NCBI GenBank assembly: GCA_900315785.1
Contig: ONAL01000023.1
Coordinates: forward strand, 1 to 57,285
Length of the DNA: 57,285 nucleotides
Source: an uncultured Eubacteriales bacterium
GTDB lineage: Bacteria > Bacillota > Clostridia > Oscillospirales > Acutalibacteraceae
Reading direction: 5' to 3'
Below, piece after piece: positions 33,521-42,067 of this stretch. Position numbers and translations under genes: made by a program. Every line of letters begins with the position of its first letter. Position 1 is the first letter of the stretch. The notes under the pieces are model-generated. The model was not told where the DNA came from, searched no databases, and saw only the letters and a list, made by a program, of their open reading frames with translations.

Positions 33521-34200
33521 TATTTTCTGCCTCCTTCCTTGCGGGGTCTTCTCTCTCTTCTGGGTCTGCTCTCGTTGAGAACCTCACCCTTGTAGAGCCA
33601 TACCTTGATACCGATCTTACCGTAGGTTGTGTCAGCCTCGGCAAAGCCGTAGTCGATGTCAGCTCTTAAAGTCTGAAGCGGGATTGTACCCTCGTGATAT
33701 GTTTCGCCTCTGGCGATTTCAGCACCGTTAAGACGGCCTGAGCACTGTACCTTGATACCTCTTGCGCCGAGCTTCATAGCGTTTCTGATAGCCTGCTTCA
33801 TAGCGCGGCGATAAGCGATACGCTTCTCGAGCTGAGCAGCGATGCTCTCGGAAACGAGCTGAGCGTTGAGGTCAGGGTTCTTGATTTCAACAATGTTGAT
33901 AGCGACGGGCTTCTTGAGAATGTTCTCGCACTGAACTCTGAGCTTCTCAATCTCGGAGCCGCCCTTACCGATAACCATACCGGGCTTAGCGCAGTGAATG
34001 TGGAGTCTTACTCTCTTGCCGTCACGCTCGATCTCAATCTTGGAGATACCAGCGGGGAAAAGCTGCTTCTTAAGTGTTTTACGAAGGTTGTAGTCCTCAA
34101 CGAGTGTATCGCCGAAGTCCTTCTTGTTAGCGAACCAGCGTGAATCCCAGTTCTTGATGATACCTACACGTAAACCGTGCGGATTAACTTTCTGTCCCAT
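33520..34200 (-). CDS. rpsC: ribosomal protein S3
   Basis: 226 residues from the ATG at 34200 ([20 protein letters not shown]), which has AAGGAGG 7 bases upstream; the frame stays open farther upstream but overlaps rplV. The KH domain shows as [18 protein letters not shown]3 forms part of the mRNA entry site. Confidence 0.97.
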   Translation of the reverse strand: MGQKVNPHGLRVGIIKNWDSRWFANKKDFGDTLVEDYNLRKTLKKQLFPAGISKIEIERDGKRVRLHIHCAKPGMVIGKGGSEIEKLRVQCENILKKPVAINIVEIKNPDLNAQLVSESIAAQLEKRIAYRRAMKQAIRNAMKLGARGIKVQCSGRLNGAEIARGETYHEGTIPLQTLRADIDYGFAEADTTYGKIGIKVWLYKGEVLNESRPRRERRPRKEGGRK

Positions 34201-34213
34201 ACTATTAACCTCC

Positions 34214-34549
34214 TTATTCTTTTTCCTTGAGCACAAGGCTAATGTGGGATGTTCTCTTATTAATTCTGAACGCTCTACCCTGAGCTCTCGCGCGGATTCT
34301 CTTAAGGATAGGGCCTGCTGTTGCGTTAGCGGACGCAACGTAAAGTCTTGATACATCCATATCGTGGTTATTCTCAGCGTTAGCCATAGCGGACTTGAGT
34401 GTCTTTAAGACAGGCTCACAAGCGGCCTTGGGGGTATTCTTAAGAATAGCCTCGGCAAGAGTAACGTCCTTACCTCTGATGAGGGAAAGAACAAGGTTTA
34501 CCTTGCGCGGTGACATACGGACATATTTTGCATATGCCTTAGCTTCCAT
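34214..34549 (-). CDS. rplV: ribosomal protein L22
   Basis: 111 residues ([20 protein letters not shown] at the start; [19 protein letters not shown] at the end). Its beta hairpin reaches into the exit tunnel and is the target of macrolide resistance changes; no such change is evident. Confidence 0.97.
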   Translation of the reverse strand: MEAKAYAKYVRMSPRKVNLVLSLIRGKDVTLAEAILKNTPKAACEPVLKTLKSAMANAENNHDMDVSRLYVASANATAGPILKRIRARAQGRAFRINKRTSHISLVLKEKE

Positions 34550-34569
34550 TGCAATACTCTCCTTCCGCC

Positions 34570-34839
34570 TTATGATGTCTTGGAACCGGCATGACCCTTG
34601 AAGGTTCTGGTGGGAGCAAACTCGCCGAGCTTGTGACCTACCATATCCTCGGTAACATATACCGGAACGTGCTTACGTCCGTCATGGACTGCGAATGTAT
34701 GACCTACGAAATCGGGGAAAATTGTCGAGCTTCTTGACCAAGTCTTGAGAATTCTCTTTTCGCCCTTCTCGTTCATCTCTTTAACCCTTTTTAAAAGCTT
34801 AGGCTGGACAAAAGGGCCTTTTTTAGTACTTCTACTCAT
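34570..34839 (-). CDS. rpsS: ribosomal protein S19
   Basis: 89 residues ([53 protein letters not shown]). It forms part of the 30S head with S13. Confidence 0.97.
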   Translation of the reverse strand: MSRSTKKGPFVQPKLLKRVKEMNEKGEKRILKTWSRSSTIFPDFVGHTFAVHDGRKHVPVYVTEDMVGHKLGEFAPTRTFKGHAGSKTS

Positions 34840-34857
34840 AATTAAGCTCCTTTCTCC

Positions 34858-35691
34858 TTACTTACCGTTTCTTCTGCGAACGATTAAACGGTCGCTCTGC
34901 TTATGCTTCTTACGAGTCTTGTAACCGAGAGCCGGCTTACCCCAGGGGGTAACAGGACCGGGACGACCGACAGGTGACTTACCTTCACCACCACCGTGGG
35001 GATGGTCATTCGGGTTCATAACAGAACCGCGGACTGTGGGTCTCCAACCCATGTTTCTCTTACGTCCTGCTTTACCGATCTTAACGTTCTCGTGGTCGGT
35101 GTTGCCGACCTGACCGATTGTAGCCATGCAGCTGTCGGGTACGTTACGGAGCTCGGAGGAAGGAAGTCTCAGAAGCGCGAGACCGTTCTCCTTAGCCATA
35201 AGCTGAGCCATGTTACCTGCGGAACGCGCGAGCTGAGCGCCGCGACCGGGGTAGAGCTCGATGTTGTGGATGAATGTACCAACGGGGATGTTCTTGAGCG
35301 GTAATGCGTTACCGGGCATGATATCCGCGTCGGGGCCGGCTTCGATCTTGTAGCCAACCTTTAAACCCTCGGGAGCGAGGATGTAAGCCTTATCGCCGTC
35401 TGTATACTCTACAAGAGCGATGAAAGCTGAACGGTTCGGATCGTACTCGATTGATACGACCTTACCCTCAACGCCAAACTTCTGGCGCTTGAAATCGATA
35501 ATACGGTACTTTCTGCGGTTGCCGCCACCTCTGTGACGAACTGTGATTCGACCGTAGCTGTTACGACCCGAATGCTTCTTTAAAGGAGCGAGAAGGCTCT
35601 TTTCGGGAGCAACCTTTGAAAGTCCGGAGTAGTCAGTAACCGACCTGTTTCTCATAGAGTTGATCGTCGGCTTATATACTTTAATAGCCAT
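34858..35691 (-). CDS. rplB: ribosomal protein L2
   Basis: 277 residues. The conserved C-terminal motif containing the catalytic-centre histidine is present ([19 protein letters not shown]), as is the SH3-like core ([20 protein letters not shown]). GAGGAG lies before the ATG, after an unusual 234-base spacer from rplW. Confidence 0.98.
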   Translation of the reverse strand: MAIKVYKPTINSMRNRSVTDYSGLSKVAPEKSLLAPLKKHSGRNSYGRITVRHRGGGNRRKYRIIDFKRQKFGVEGKVVSIEYDPNRSAFIALVEYTDGDKAYILAPEGLKVGYKIEAGPDADIMPGNALPLKNIPVGTFIHNIELYPGRGAQLARSAGNMAQLMAKENGLALLRLPSSELRNVPDSCMATIGQVGNTDHENVKIGKAGRKRNMGWRPTVRGSVMNPNDHPHGGGEGKSPVGRPGPVTPWGKPALGYKTRKKHKQSDRLIVRRRNGK

Positions 35692-35749
35692 TTATTTCAC
35701 TCTCCTCATGATGGCTTTGCGGGGATATGGCATTCCCCATACGTTCATA

Positions 35750-35927
35750 AATACCGAGCCGAAAGGCTGTGCGCCTCGGCTTTTAAGTTGTCTAGCCTCG
35801 TTGCTCTTCGCTTGTCTTTAAATAACTTCCGCTCGTCTAATCTGTTTGAATTACTTGGGGTAATTCTGCACAGCTTAGTCCTCGCCGGTCGTTATTTAAA
35901 GGCTCCGAGCCTCGGCTTTTCGGTATT
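35750..35927 (-). other. structured spacer element inside the S10 operon
   Basis: The 234 bases between rplW and rplB hold no convincing gene. The ends are inverted: AATACCGA at 35750-35757 and TCGGTATT at 35920-35927. A second pair, CTTTAAATAAC (35816-35826) and GTTATTTAAAG (35891-35901), and an inner hairpin GAATTAC/GGTAATTC lie inside. GCCTCGGCTTTT occurs twice in direct orientation (35773-35784, 35909-35920). It could be an RNA element folded within the operon transcript or a MITE-like insertion with inverted ends. The neighbouring spacers in the cluster are far shorter. Confidence 0.6.
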
Positions 35928-36219
35928 ACATCATGCCTTCAAAAAATTCAATAGTTTTGCTGTCGGCAGTTAAGGTAACAATCGCCTTTTTCCAGGATCT
36001 TGTGTAGCCGCCGTTGTTTCTGCCCTGACGGCGGAACTGACCGCGAACGTTAACAGTGTTAACCTTAGCTACCTTTACCTTGAACAGCTCCTCACAAGCC
36101 TTAGCAATTTCAATCTTGTTAGCGGATTTAGCAACCTCGAAGGTGTACTTCTTATCTACCGCGCCGAGCATACTTTTCTCAGTGATGACGGGGCGAATGA
36201 TGATGTCCTGAGCAATCAT
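35926..36219 (-). CDS. rplW: ribosomal protein L23
   Basis: 97 residues ([20 protein letters not shown] at the start). L23 docks trigger factor and SRP at the tunnel exit. Its ATG overlaps the rplD stop by 4 bases. The basic loop ([21 protein letters not shown]) is normal. Confidence 0.97.
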   Translation of the reverse strand: MIAQDIIIRPVITEKSMLGAVDKKYTFEVAKSANKIEIAKACEELFKVKVAKVNTVNVRGQFRRQGRNNGGYTRSWKKAIVTLTADSKTIEFFEGMM

Positions 36220-36839
36220 GCGTATACCTCCTCGATCTTGCTGACAGCGTCCTTAACGATAACGAGCTTGTCAGCGTTAAGAATGTCGTAAACATTAAGC
36301 TCGTTGACCTGAGCGGTCTTGACGCCCTTAATGTTGTTAGCGGACTTGATAACCTTGCGGTCTACCTCAGGCAGAACGATTAAGGCTTTCTTGTCCACGC
36401 CGATAGCGGTGAGCATCTCGGCGATAACCTTTGTTTTATACTCATCGAGCTTGATTGCGTCAAGTACGATGATTTCGCTCTCTGCTGCCTTAGCGGAAAG
36501 TGCGGACTTCATAGCAAGTCTCTTTACTTTCTTGTTAACGGAGAAGCTGTAGCTTCTGGGCTTGGGAGCGAATACGATACCGCCGTGTGTCCACTGGGGA
36601 GCTCTTGTTGAGCCCTGACGAGCGCGGCCTGTACCCTTCTGTCTCCACGGCTTCTTGCCGCCGCCGGAAACCTCGGATCTTGTAAGAGCTGACTGTGTGC
36701 CCTGACGCTGGTTAGCGAGGTAGCTTACTACCATCTGATGCATTACAGCTTCGTTAGGCTCAACGGCAAATACGGACTCGGCTAAATCAACAGTGCCGAC
36801 CTTCTTGCCTGTCATATCTAATACATTAATACTTGGCAT
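36216..36839 (-). CDS. rplD: ribosomal protein L4
   Basis: 207 residues, with the tunnel loop [20 protein letters not shown] and [20 protein letters not shown]. In E. coli L4 also represses the S10 operon through its leader; a long leader is present upstream here, but a similar control is only inferred. Confidence 0.98.
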   Translation of the reverse strand: MPSINVLDMTGKKVGTVDLAESVFAVEPNEAVMHQMVVSYLANQRQGTQSALTRSEVSGGGKKPWRQKGTGRARQGSTRAPQWTHGGIVFAPKPRSYSFSVNKKVKRLAMKSALSAKAAESEIIVLDAIKLDEYKTKVIAEMLTAIGVDKKALIVLPEVDRKVIKSANNIKGVKTAQVNELNVYDILNADKLVIVKDAVSKIEEVYA

Positions 36840-36855
36840 TTAAAGTCCTCCTCTC

Positions 36856-37488
36856 TTAAGCTTTTACAGCATCTTTGATAACTACGATGCCTTTGTTGGG
36901 GCCGGGAATGGCACCCTTTACAGCGATGAGGTTGTTCTCAACGTCAACCTTAACAACAGTTAAGTTCTGGATTGTAACTCTCTCAGCGCCGAGACGGCCG
37001 TTCATCTTCTTGCCCTTGAAGATACGGGACGGGGATGAACACATACCGATTGAACCACCCTTACGAACGTTCGGGCCTGTACCGTGGGATTCCTTGAGTC
37101 TGTGGAAGTTCCAGCGCTTGATAACGCCTGCTGTTCCCTTACCCTTTGAGGTACCTGTTACGTCAATCTTACTGCCTGCCTCAAATACGTCAGCCTTCAC
37201 AATGTCGCCTACGCTGTAAGCGTCTGTGTCGTCAAAACGGAATTCCTTGAGGACCTTCTTGGGAGCAACGTCGTTCTTCTTGAAGTGACCCGCCATCGGC
37301 TTGTTTACCTTGTTGGGCTTAACGTCGCCGAAACCGAGCTGAACCGCTGCGTAACCGTCGTTTTCTACTGTCTTCTTAGCGGCTACCACGCAAGGGCCTG
37401 CCTCTACAACAGTAACAGGAACAACTTTACCTGTCTCGTCGAAAATCTGTGTCATACCGATTTTCTTACCGATGATTGCTTTCTGCAT
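36856..37488 (-). CDS. rplC: ribosomal protein L3
   Basis: 210 residues ([20 protein letters not shown]; the loop [20 protein letters not shown] near the peptidyl-transferase centre). A 90-base spacer separates it from rpsJ and includes a hairpin, GTCGGGAGC/GCTTCCGAC. Confidence 0.98.
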   Translation of the reverse strand: MQKAIIGKKIGMTQIFDETGKVVPVTVVEAGPCVVAAKKTVENDGYAAVQLGFGDVKPNKVNKPMAGHFKKNDVAPKKVLKEFRFDDTDAYSVGDIVKADVFEAGSKIDVTGTSKGKGTAGVIKRWNFHRLKESHGTGPNVRKGGSIGMCSSPSRIFKGKKMNGRLGAERVTIQNLTVVKVDVENNLIAVKGAIPGPNKGIVVIKDAVKA

Positions 37489-37578
37489 TGTCTATTCCTC
37501 CTTGTTAGGTTATTGGTCGGAAGCGTGAAAGCAAGTGCTCCCGACATTTACCCTGTCTGCTTGTAGGTTGGTAACGGA

Positions 37579-37890
37579 TTATAACTTAATCTCGATATCA
37601 ACACCGGCAGGGAGCTCTAAGCTCATAAGAGCCTCGACTGTCTTGTTGGACGGTCTTAAAATGTCGATAAGACGTTTGTGAGTTCTCATCTCGAACTGCT
37701 CACGGCTGTCCTTGTACTTGTGAACAGCACGGAGGATTGTAACAACCTGCTTCTCTGTGGGAAGCGGAACGGGACCCGATACGCGAGCGCCTGTTCTCTT
37801 AGCTGTAGCTACAATCTTCTCAGCGGATGAATCAACCAACTGATGGTCGTAACCCTTTAATCTTATGCGAATTTTTTCTTTGACTGCCAT
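37579..37890 (-). CDS. rpsJ: ribosomal protein S10
   Basis: 103 residues from the ATG at 37890 ([20 protein letters not shown]); a longer frame upstream overlaps the leader and has no binding site. [20 protein letters not shown] is typical. S10 also pairs with NusB in antitermination. It is the first gene of the cluster, after the long leader, with AAGGAGG upstream. Confidence 0.98.
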   Translation of the reverse strand: MAVKEKIRIRLKGYDHQLVDSSAEKIVATAKRTGARVSGPVPLPTEKQVVTILRAVHKYKDSREQFEMRTHKRLIDILRPSNKTVEALMSLELPAGVDIEIKL

Positions 37891-38202
37891 TATCGTCGCC
37901 TCCTTAAAAAATTTGGCGGGCGTTCTTAAACTTTTTTCCACGAAGCCGGGTGTTTCCTCAACCTTCGTTTTTTAAACCGATTAACTTTTCAGTTAACCGG
38001 GACAGTTTAAGACGTAACTCAAGCATACAGGCATAGCAACCCCTAGCCTTCGCTTGAACACTATAATTTCGCCCGGTTTAAAATCGGACATACTCCACGG
38101 AAAAACCGGCTCAAAGGCCGCAACCTCCCGCTTCAACGCATATCATTGTGCAGTCATGATTGCCAAAAAAGGGCGTAATTTCCCCTTTGTTCGCAATCGT
38201 GC
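37891..38202 (-). promoter_or_regulatory. 5' leader of the ribosomal-protein cluster
   Basis: From the predicted start near 38202 to the rpsJ ATG there are about 310 nt with no open frame. Several hairpins are seen: GATTGC/GCAATC enclosing AAAGGG/CCCTTT with a following T run near the 5' end, which looks like an attenuator; TCAAGC/GCTTGA; and CCGGTTAACT/AGTTAATCGG; and ACGAAG/CTTCGT near the 3' end. It is a probable cis-regulatory RNA of the ribosomal-protein leader type. I cannot assign it to a named family by eye. Confidence 0.65.
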
Positions 38203-38208
38203 CTAAGT

Positions 38209-38237
38209 ATTATACTATATAAATCCCTGAAAATCAA
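38209..38237 (-). promoter_or_regulatory. promoter of the ribosomal-protein cluster
   Basis: On the minus strand TTGATT (38232-38237) and perfect TATAAT (38209-38214) with a 17-base spacer. The start near 38202 is about 310 bases before rpsJ. No other strong promoter was seen within the cluster. Confidence 0.85.
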
Positions 38238-38348
38238 GGAATTCGGGCAATTTAGCTCGATTTTTATATATAGAACATTACAGAAATTTACACCGAAATT
38301 TTGTTAACTTTGACGAAAGATAAATGTTCCGTTTTTTCACAAAACCGC

Positions 38349-38377
38349 TTGCATATTTTGGAAAAAAATAATATTAT
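38349..38377 (+). promoter_or_regulatory. promoter of cobO
   Basis: TTGCAT (38349-38354) and TATTAT (38372-38377), 17-base spacer, about 37 bases before the cobO ATG. Confidence 0.65.
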
Positions 38378-38413
38378 ATAGCTTAGAGAGGTTATGAAAC
38401 GGAGGTAAAGCTG

Positions 38414-38929
38414 ATGATTCACGTTTATTACGGCGACGGAAAAGGAAAAACCACGGCGGCAATCGGTCTGGCTGTGAGAGCTGCGGGCAGCCGTATGAGG
38501 GTGCTGTTCGTCCAGTTTATGAAAACCGAGTTTTCGGGCGAGCGTCACACGCTCAGCCACACAGAGAACATCAGCCTGACGTTTGCCCCTGTCGAGCTGA
38601 AGTTCACTTACGAAATGGACGACGCCGAAAAGTCAAAGGCGGCGATTATGTTCCGCAAAATCTTTGACGACGCGGTCACAACCGTGCTCACACAGAAATA
38701 CGATATGATTGTGCTCGATGAGATTTTCACCGCGATTGAGGCGGGCGTGCTCAGCGAGTACGAGGTGCGCGAATTTGTATCCAATGCGCCGAAGAACCTC
38801 GAGATTGTTATGACGGGTCACAATCCGCCCGAGAAAATCCTTGAGCTCGCCGATTATATTACCGAGATGAAGAAAATACGCCACCCCTACGACGAAGGCG
38901 TTCAGGCGAGATTCGGAATAGAATTCTGA
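38414..38929 (+). CDS. cobO: cob(I)alamin/corrinoid adenosyltransferase (CobO/BtuR type)
   Basis: 171 residues. The P-loop is GDGKGKTTAAIG (about residues 8-19); MIVLDEIFTAIEAG gives the Walker B-like aspartate-glutamate, and TGHNPPEKILELADYITEM plus RHPYDEGVQARFGIEF are the family's C-terminal signatures. It transfers the adenosyl group of ATP to the corrinoid cobalt to make adenosylcobalamin forms. It is a single-gene unit with GGAGG and its own promoter; no other cobalamin genes lie in the window, so it may serve salvage. Confidence 0.93.
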   Translation: MIHVYYGDGKGKTTAAIGLAVRAAGSRMRVLFVQFMKTEFSGERHTLSHTENISLTFAPVELKFTYEMDDAEKSKAAIMFRKIFDDAVTTVLTQKYDMIVLDEIFTAIEAGVLSEYEVREFVSNAPKNLEIVMTGHNPPEKILELADYITEMKKIRHPYDEGVQARFGIEF

Positions 38930-38946
38930 TGATAATAACAAAAACA

Positions 38947-38980
38947 GACCTCAGAGCTTTAAAAACTCTGAGGTCATTTT
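38947..38980. terminator. bidirectional terminator
   Basis: GACCTCAGAG and CTCTGAGGTC form a 10-bp stem; A-rich sequence before and ATTTTC after allow use from both sides, ending cobO and the OFA-type transporter. Confidence 0.85.
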
Positions 38981-38985
38981 CATTG

Positions 38986-40148
38986 TTAAGCGTTTTTCTT
39001 TTTCTTGCCTACCATTACTAAGCAAACCGCGAGAGCGACTGCGTAGAGGATTGTGGTAGCGATGAGAATCAGATTGTAGTTGTTGCCGCTTGCGTTAAGG
39101 ATAACAGCGGACATATTGTTGCCCGTGAGACCTGCAATAGCCCAAGCGGAAAGAGCGAGACCGTGAATCTTACTGATAGTCTCCATACCGAATCTCTCGG
39201 AAAGCAGAGCGGGAAGCGTTGAGAAGCCGCCGCCGTAGCCGAGGTTTACGATAATCAGAAGCGCAATAACAATCGCGCCGAGAATCGCTACTCCGTAGCC
39301 GCCTGTAATCGCGCCTGTCAGACAAGCGACGAGGCTTACCGCGATACAGCTGATAAAGATAATCTTGTAAACCGTGTTTCTCTCCTTCATTTTATCGGAG
39401 ACGGTCGAGTGAACACGAGCTCGAGAATCTGCTTCTCGTAAGAGATAAGAGCAAGTCCGCAGTGGATGTTGATAAAGAACATAATCCAGATACCGAGGAA
39501 GGTCTTGTTCTTGAACATAGACATCGGCTTGAAGCTGTCGTTGGCTTCGTCGGACTCAACCCAGCCGTCAGGCTTCTTGAGCAGGAAGTGTCCGAGCATC
39601 ATCATAACGAAGTAAACTCCGCCGAGGATGTAGAACATCCAGGTGATACCGAGGCTCTTCTGAATCGCTTCCATAATGGGAGTAGCGATAGCCTTTGCGA
39701 GACCGAAGCCCATAATCGAAATACCTGTCGCGAGACCCTTGTTGTCCGAGAACCAGAGCATAAGTGTTTTGACAGGTGTGAGGTAGCCTACGCCGAGACC
39801 GATACCCATAATGCAGCCGTAGCATACAAAGATACCGATGAGAGCGAAAACTCCCGAAGTAAACTCAATAAAAAGTCCTGTTCCGATCATACCGACCGTA
39901 AAGCAGATACAGGAAAGCAGTGAGGATTTGTGGATATCCTTTTCGACCATTTTTCCCATAAACGCCGCTGACATTCCGAGAAAGAAAATCGCCAGCGAGA
40001 ACGCCCAGCCTACCGAGAAGGCGTCCATTCCGATTTTTTCCGCGATAGCGTTCTTGAAGGTAGACCAGCAGTAGACCGTACCGATAGAACAGTGGATAAG
40101 AAGCGCGGGTACCGCAGCCCGCATCCATTTGTTGTTGATAAAATTCAT
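38986..40148 (-). pseudogene. broken OFA-type (oxalate/formate antiporter family) MFS transporter
   Basis: Two frames of one MFS protein. The 5' frame (40148-39387) runs from MNFINNKWMRAAVPALLIHC to GLALISYEKQILE and then reads LVFTRPSPIK and stops. The 3' frame gives RVHSTVSDKMKERNTVYKII and ends at 38986. In intact members about 30 residues (one transmembrane helix) lie between EKQIL and SDKM, so an internal deletion near 39415 plus a frame change is the simplest explanation. FFINIHCGLALISYEKQIL and VSDKMKERN match OFA transporters. It could also reflect an assembly error. Likely nonfunctional if real. Confidence 0.8.
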
Positions 40149-40180
40149 TATCTAACCCCTTAAAATTCGTTCGTGATTTT

Positions 40181-40209
40181 ATTTTATCACAACCGCGAAT
40201 GGTATTCAA
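40181..40209 (-). promoter_or_regulatory. promoter of the OFA-type gene
   Basis: On the minus strand TTGAAT (40204-40209) and TAAAAT (40181-40186), 17-base spacer, about 30 bases before the ATG. Confidence 0.6.
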
Positions 40210-40307
40210 TCGGCGGGAATTAGCAAAATAAGGGGTATTTTGTGGTTGTTTTATTATAAATGCACAATATTTAGTGAATTGAACCAAATCAATTTACAAT
40301 CAAAAAG

Positions 40308-40351
40308 GTCGGGAACCGACGCTTTCGCTTTCAAAAGCTCGGTTCTCGACC
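40308..40351 (-). terminator. terminator of the DUF4358/SGNH operon
   Basis: GGTCGGGAACCGA and TCGGTTCTCGACC pair with one wobble around a long loop; on the minus strand TTTTTG follows. It lies about 25 bases after the DUF4358 stop. Confidence 0.8.
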
Positions 40352-40375
40352 TTAGTTCATATGTTTTTACAGAAA

Positions 40376-40837
40376 TCAGCCGATTCCCTTTTTGAAAATC
40401 TCGGTGATTTTGTCAGCGTTCTCGGAAACAATCATCGATACGTATACGCCGTCTGATTCGACCTTGCATTTCTCGATAATCTTAGCCTGCTCGGGGTTAT
40501 AGTTCTTGTTCTCGTTGAGCTTAGCCTTGTAGCGGTTGTCAAGAGCGTCCTTAACCTTGGAAGCGGCGGAATCGTCCTTAGCCTTTACGAGCACGATTTC
40601 CTCCTGGTTAACGCCTGTGTTGTTTACGCCGCCCGCGTACTCCTCTACGTCGTCTGCGGAAAAACCGTAAAAACGGTTGAGGTCGTCGGCGGATTTGAAT
40701 TCATCAAAATCCTTGAGTGTTACCTCGGACTTAATCTCGGTGAAAACCTCGGAGAGCTTCTTTGCGGACTGACCGCAGGAGCAGAAAGCTGCGATTGCAA
40801 GCACGCATACAAGTGATAACGCAATAATTCTTTTCAT
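40376..40837 (-). CDS. DUF4358-type lipoprotein
   Basis: 153 residues. The signal peptide ends in the lipobox FCSC (Cys about residue 21). The mature part has DDVEEYAGGVNNTGVNQEEIVLVKAKD and DNRYKAKLNENKNYNPEQAKIIEKC, the typical pattern of DUF4358 lipoproteins in Clostridia. The function is unknown; it is commonly found beside SGNH hydrolases and membrane O-acyltransferases involved in surface polysaccharide modification. It lies 11 bases after the SGNH gene, so the pair form an operon. Confidence 0.8.
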   Translation of the reverse strand: MKRIIALSLVCVLAIAAFCSCGQSAKKLSEVFTEIKSEVTLKDFDEFKSADDLNRFYGFSADDVEEYAGGVNNTGVNQEEIVLVKAKDDSAASKVKDALDNRYKAKLNENKNYNPEQAKIIEKCKVESDGVYVSMIVSENADKITEIFKKGIG

Positions 40838-40848
40838 TTCTATTCCTC

Positions 40849-41694
40849 CTAAACATTATCTTTCAGATATTCTACCCAAAGCCGGCACGCCGCGTCGGTG
40901 AAGTGAATACCCTGAGCCTCAGGGTCGCCGCAGTACTCGGACTTGAGGTAGCCGTTCTCATCCTCCATTACGGAGTATATATCAAGGAACTTGCAGTTAT
41001 TCTCGGCACAGAAGTCCTCGAGAAGCCTGTTGAATTCCTGGATATGTTCATTTGTAAGGTCGCCGCGCTCCTTGCCCTTGAGAATCGGCGTGACGGTCTG
41101 GAGATAGATTACCGTGTTCTTGGGCGACTTCTTGCGCAGACGCTCAACGAGCTGCGAGCAGTAGTCGATTGCTCCGTCGGCACCGTAGAGACCTACATCG
41201 TTCATACCGAGCATAATGAATGCTTTCTTTGCGCCCGTAAGCTTAACGCTGTCCTCGGCAAGCTCTACCTTGCCCTGATAGTACGGATGTACCGCGTCCT
41301 CGGCGTCTTTGTCCCACAGGGAGCTAGCGTAGCCGAGACTTCCCGCGCAGAAGAACTGAGCCTTTGAGAGCGCTTCGGGGTGAGAGTTCGCGTAGTAGCT
41401 GAGCTTGAGCGTTACGCTGTCACCGACGAATACCGCGTCGTCAAACCACTTTGCCTCAACAGGGTGGTCGGTAACCTCGGGAACTGTCTCGTCCTTGGTC
41501 TCGGGAGCTGTAGTCTCCGCAGACGAGGTTGCGGGAACGGTGTCCTGAGCAGTCGTCGCGGGCTGCTTTTTGAAGTGTTCCTTGGACGTAATACTCCTGA
41601 TTCCGATTCCTGTACAAGAGGTAGCGGCGATTGATATTATTAAAAGAAATGCGATTAAATATAGCTTTCTCGTAAAAACCACTCTTTTCGACAT
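40849..41694 (-). CDS. SGNH/GDSL-type hydrolase lipoprotein
   Basis: 281 residues. A signal sequence with lipobox ATSC is followed by a Thr/Ala/Glu-rich linker (residues 45-75). The hydrolase domain has the GDS serine in VFVGDSVTLKL, the Gly-Asn motif in LGMNDVG, and the catalytic pair in the C-terminal region (DPEAQGIHFTDAA). Members remove or transfer acyl groups on surface carbohydrates. It is the first gene of a two-gene unit with the DUF4358 lipoprotein. The ATG has a weak AGGGA binding site. Confidence 0.82.
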   Translation of the reverse strand: MSKRVVFTRKLYLIAFLLIISIAATSCTGIGIRSITSKEHFKKQPATTAQDTVPATSSAETTAPETKDETVPEVTDHPVEAKWFDDAVFVGDSVTLKLSYYANSHPEALSKAQFFCAGSLGYASSLWDKDAEDAVHPYYQGKVELAEDSVKLTGAKKAFIMLGMNDVGLYGADGAIDYCSQLVERLRKKSPKNTVIYLQTVTPILKGKERGDLTNEHIQEFNRLLEDFCAENNCKFLDIYSVMEDENGYLKSEYCGDPEAQGIHFTDAACRLWVEYLKDNV

Positions 41695-41764
41695 TATTCC
41701 CTAAGATTTTACCCCAATACGGCTGTAAAGTCAAGCGGTAAGGGGAAATTTGCAAAGTCGGATA

Positions 41765-41793
41765 TTGACAAGAGATAAAATAATTGATATAAT
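41765..41793 (+). promoter_or_regulatory. consensus promoter of the CAT tRNA
   Basis: TTGACA (41765-41770) and TATAAT (41788-41793), both perfect, 17-base spacer, start about 8 bases before the tRNA. Same design as the tRNA-Val promoter. Confidence 0.9.
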
Positions 41794-41807
41794 AGCAGTT
41801 GCGCTGA

Positions 41808-41884
41808 GGGCCATTAGCTCAGTTGGTCAGAGCTATCGGCTCATAACCGATCGGTCCGGGGTTCGAGTCCCTGATGGCCCACCA
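41808..41884 (+). tRNA. tRNA with anticodon CAT (Met, or Ile2 if lysidine-modified)
   Basis: The 77-nt cloverleaf has the acceptor stem GGGCCAT with ATGGCCC, the anticodon loop CTCATAA (anticodon CAT) and the T arm CCGGGGTTCGAGTCCCTG. CCA is encoded at 41882-41884. It is not an initiator by its normal acceptor pair G1-C72. By eye I cannot separate elongator tRNA-Met from tRNA-Ile2, whose C34 becomes lysidine. Confidence 0.9.
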
Positions 41885-41920
41885 AAAAAACAGGAGTACC
41901 ACAAGGTGCTCCTGTTTTTT
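41885..41920 (+). terminator. terminator of the CAT tRNA
   Basis: AAAAAACAGGAGTACC and GGTGCTCCTGTTTTTT pair around ACAA, with runs of A and T on either side. Confidence 0.92.
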
Positions 41921-41977
41921 GCTATCAGGGACTCGAAGCCGAGGGTTAAGAAAACCGTCCTGCGGCATTTTTTATCA
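41921..41977. repeat. post-tRNA repeat behind the CAT tRNA
   Basis: GCTATCAGGGACTCGAAGCC (41921-41940) is the reverse complement of this tRNA's T arm and acceptor end with one or two differences. The next segment, AAGAAAAccGTCCTGCG, aligns with AAGAAAAtgGTCCTGCG of the repeat behind tRNA-Val. The first part differs between the two tRNAs so as to match the neighbouring tRNA in each case. Confidence 0.7.
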
Positions 41978-42067
41978 CATTGACCTCATATTTTTTTACA
42001 ATAAAAAGATGTACAACTCAAATTTAATATGTTACAATATATACGTATATGTACCAGAGGTGGTTTT

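Noticed and set aside
35788..35973. A 61-codon plus-strand frame in the rplW-rplB spacer
   Set aside because: No binding site, runs against the operon and into rplW; the inverted repeats explain the sequence better.
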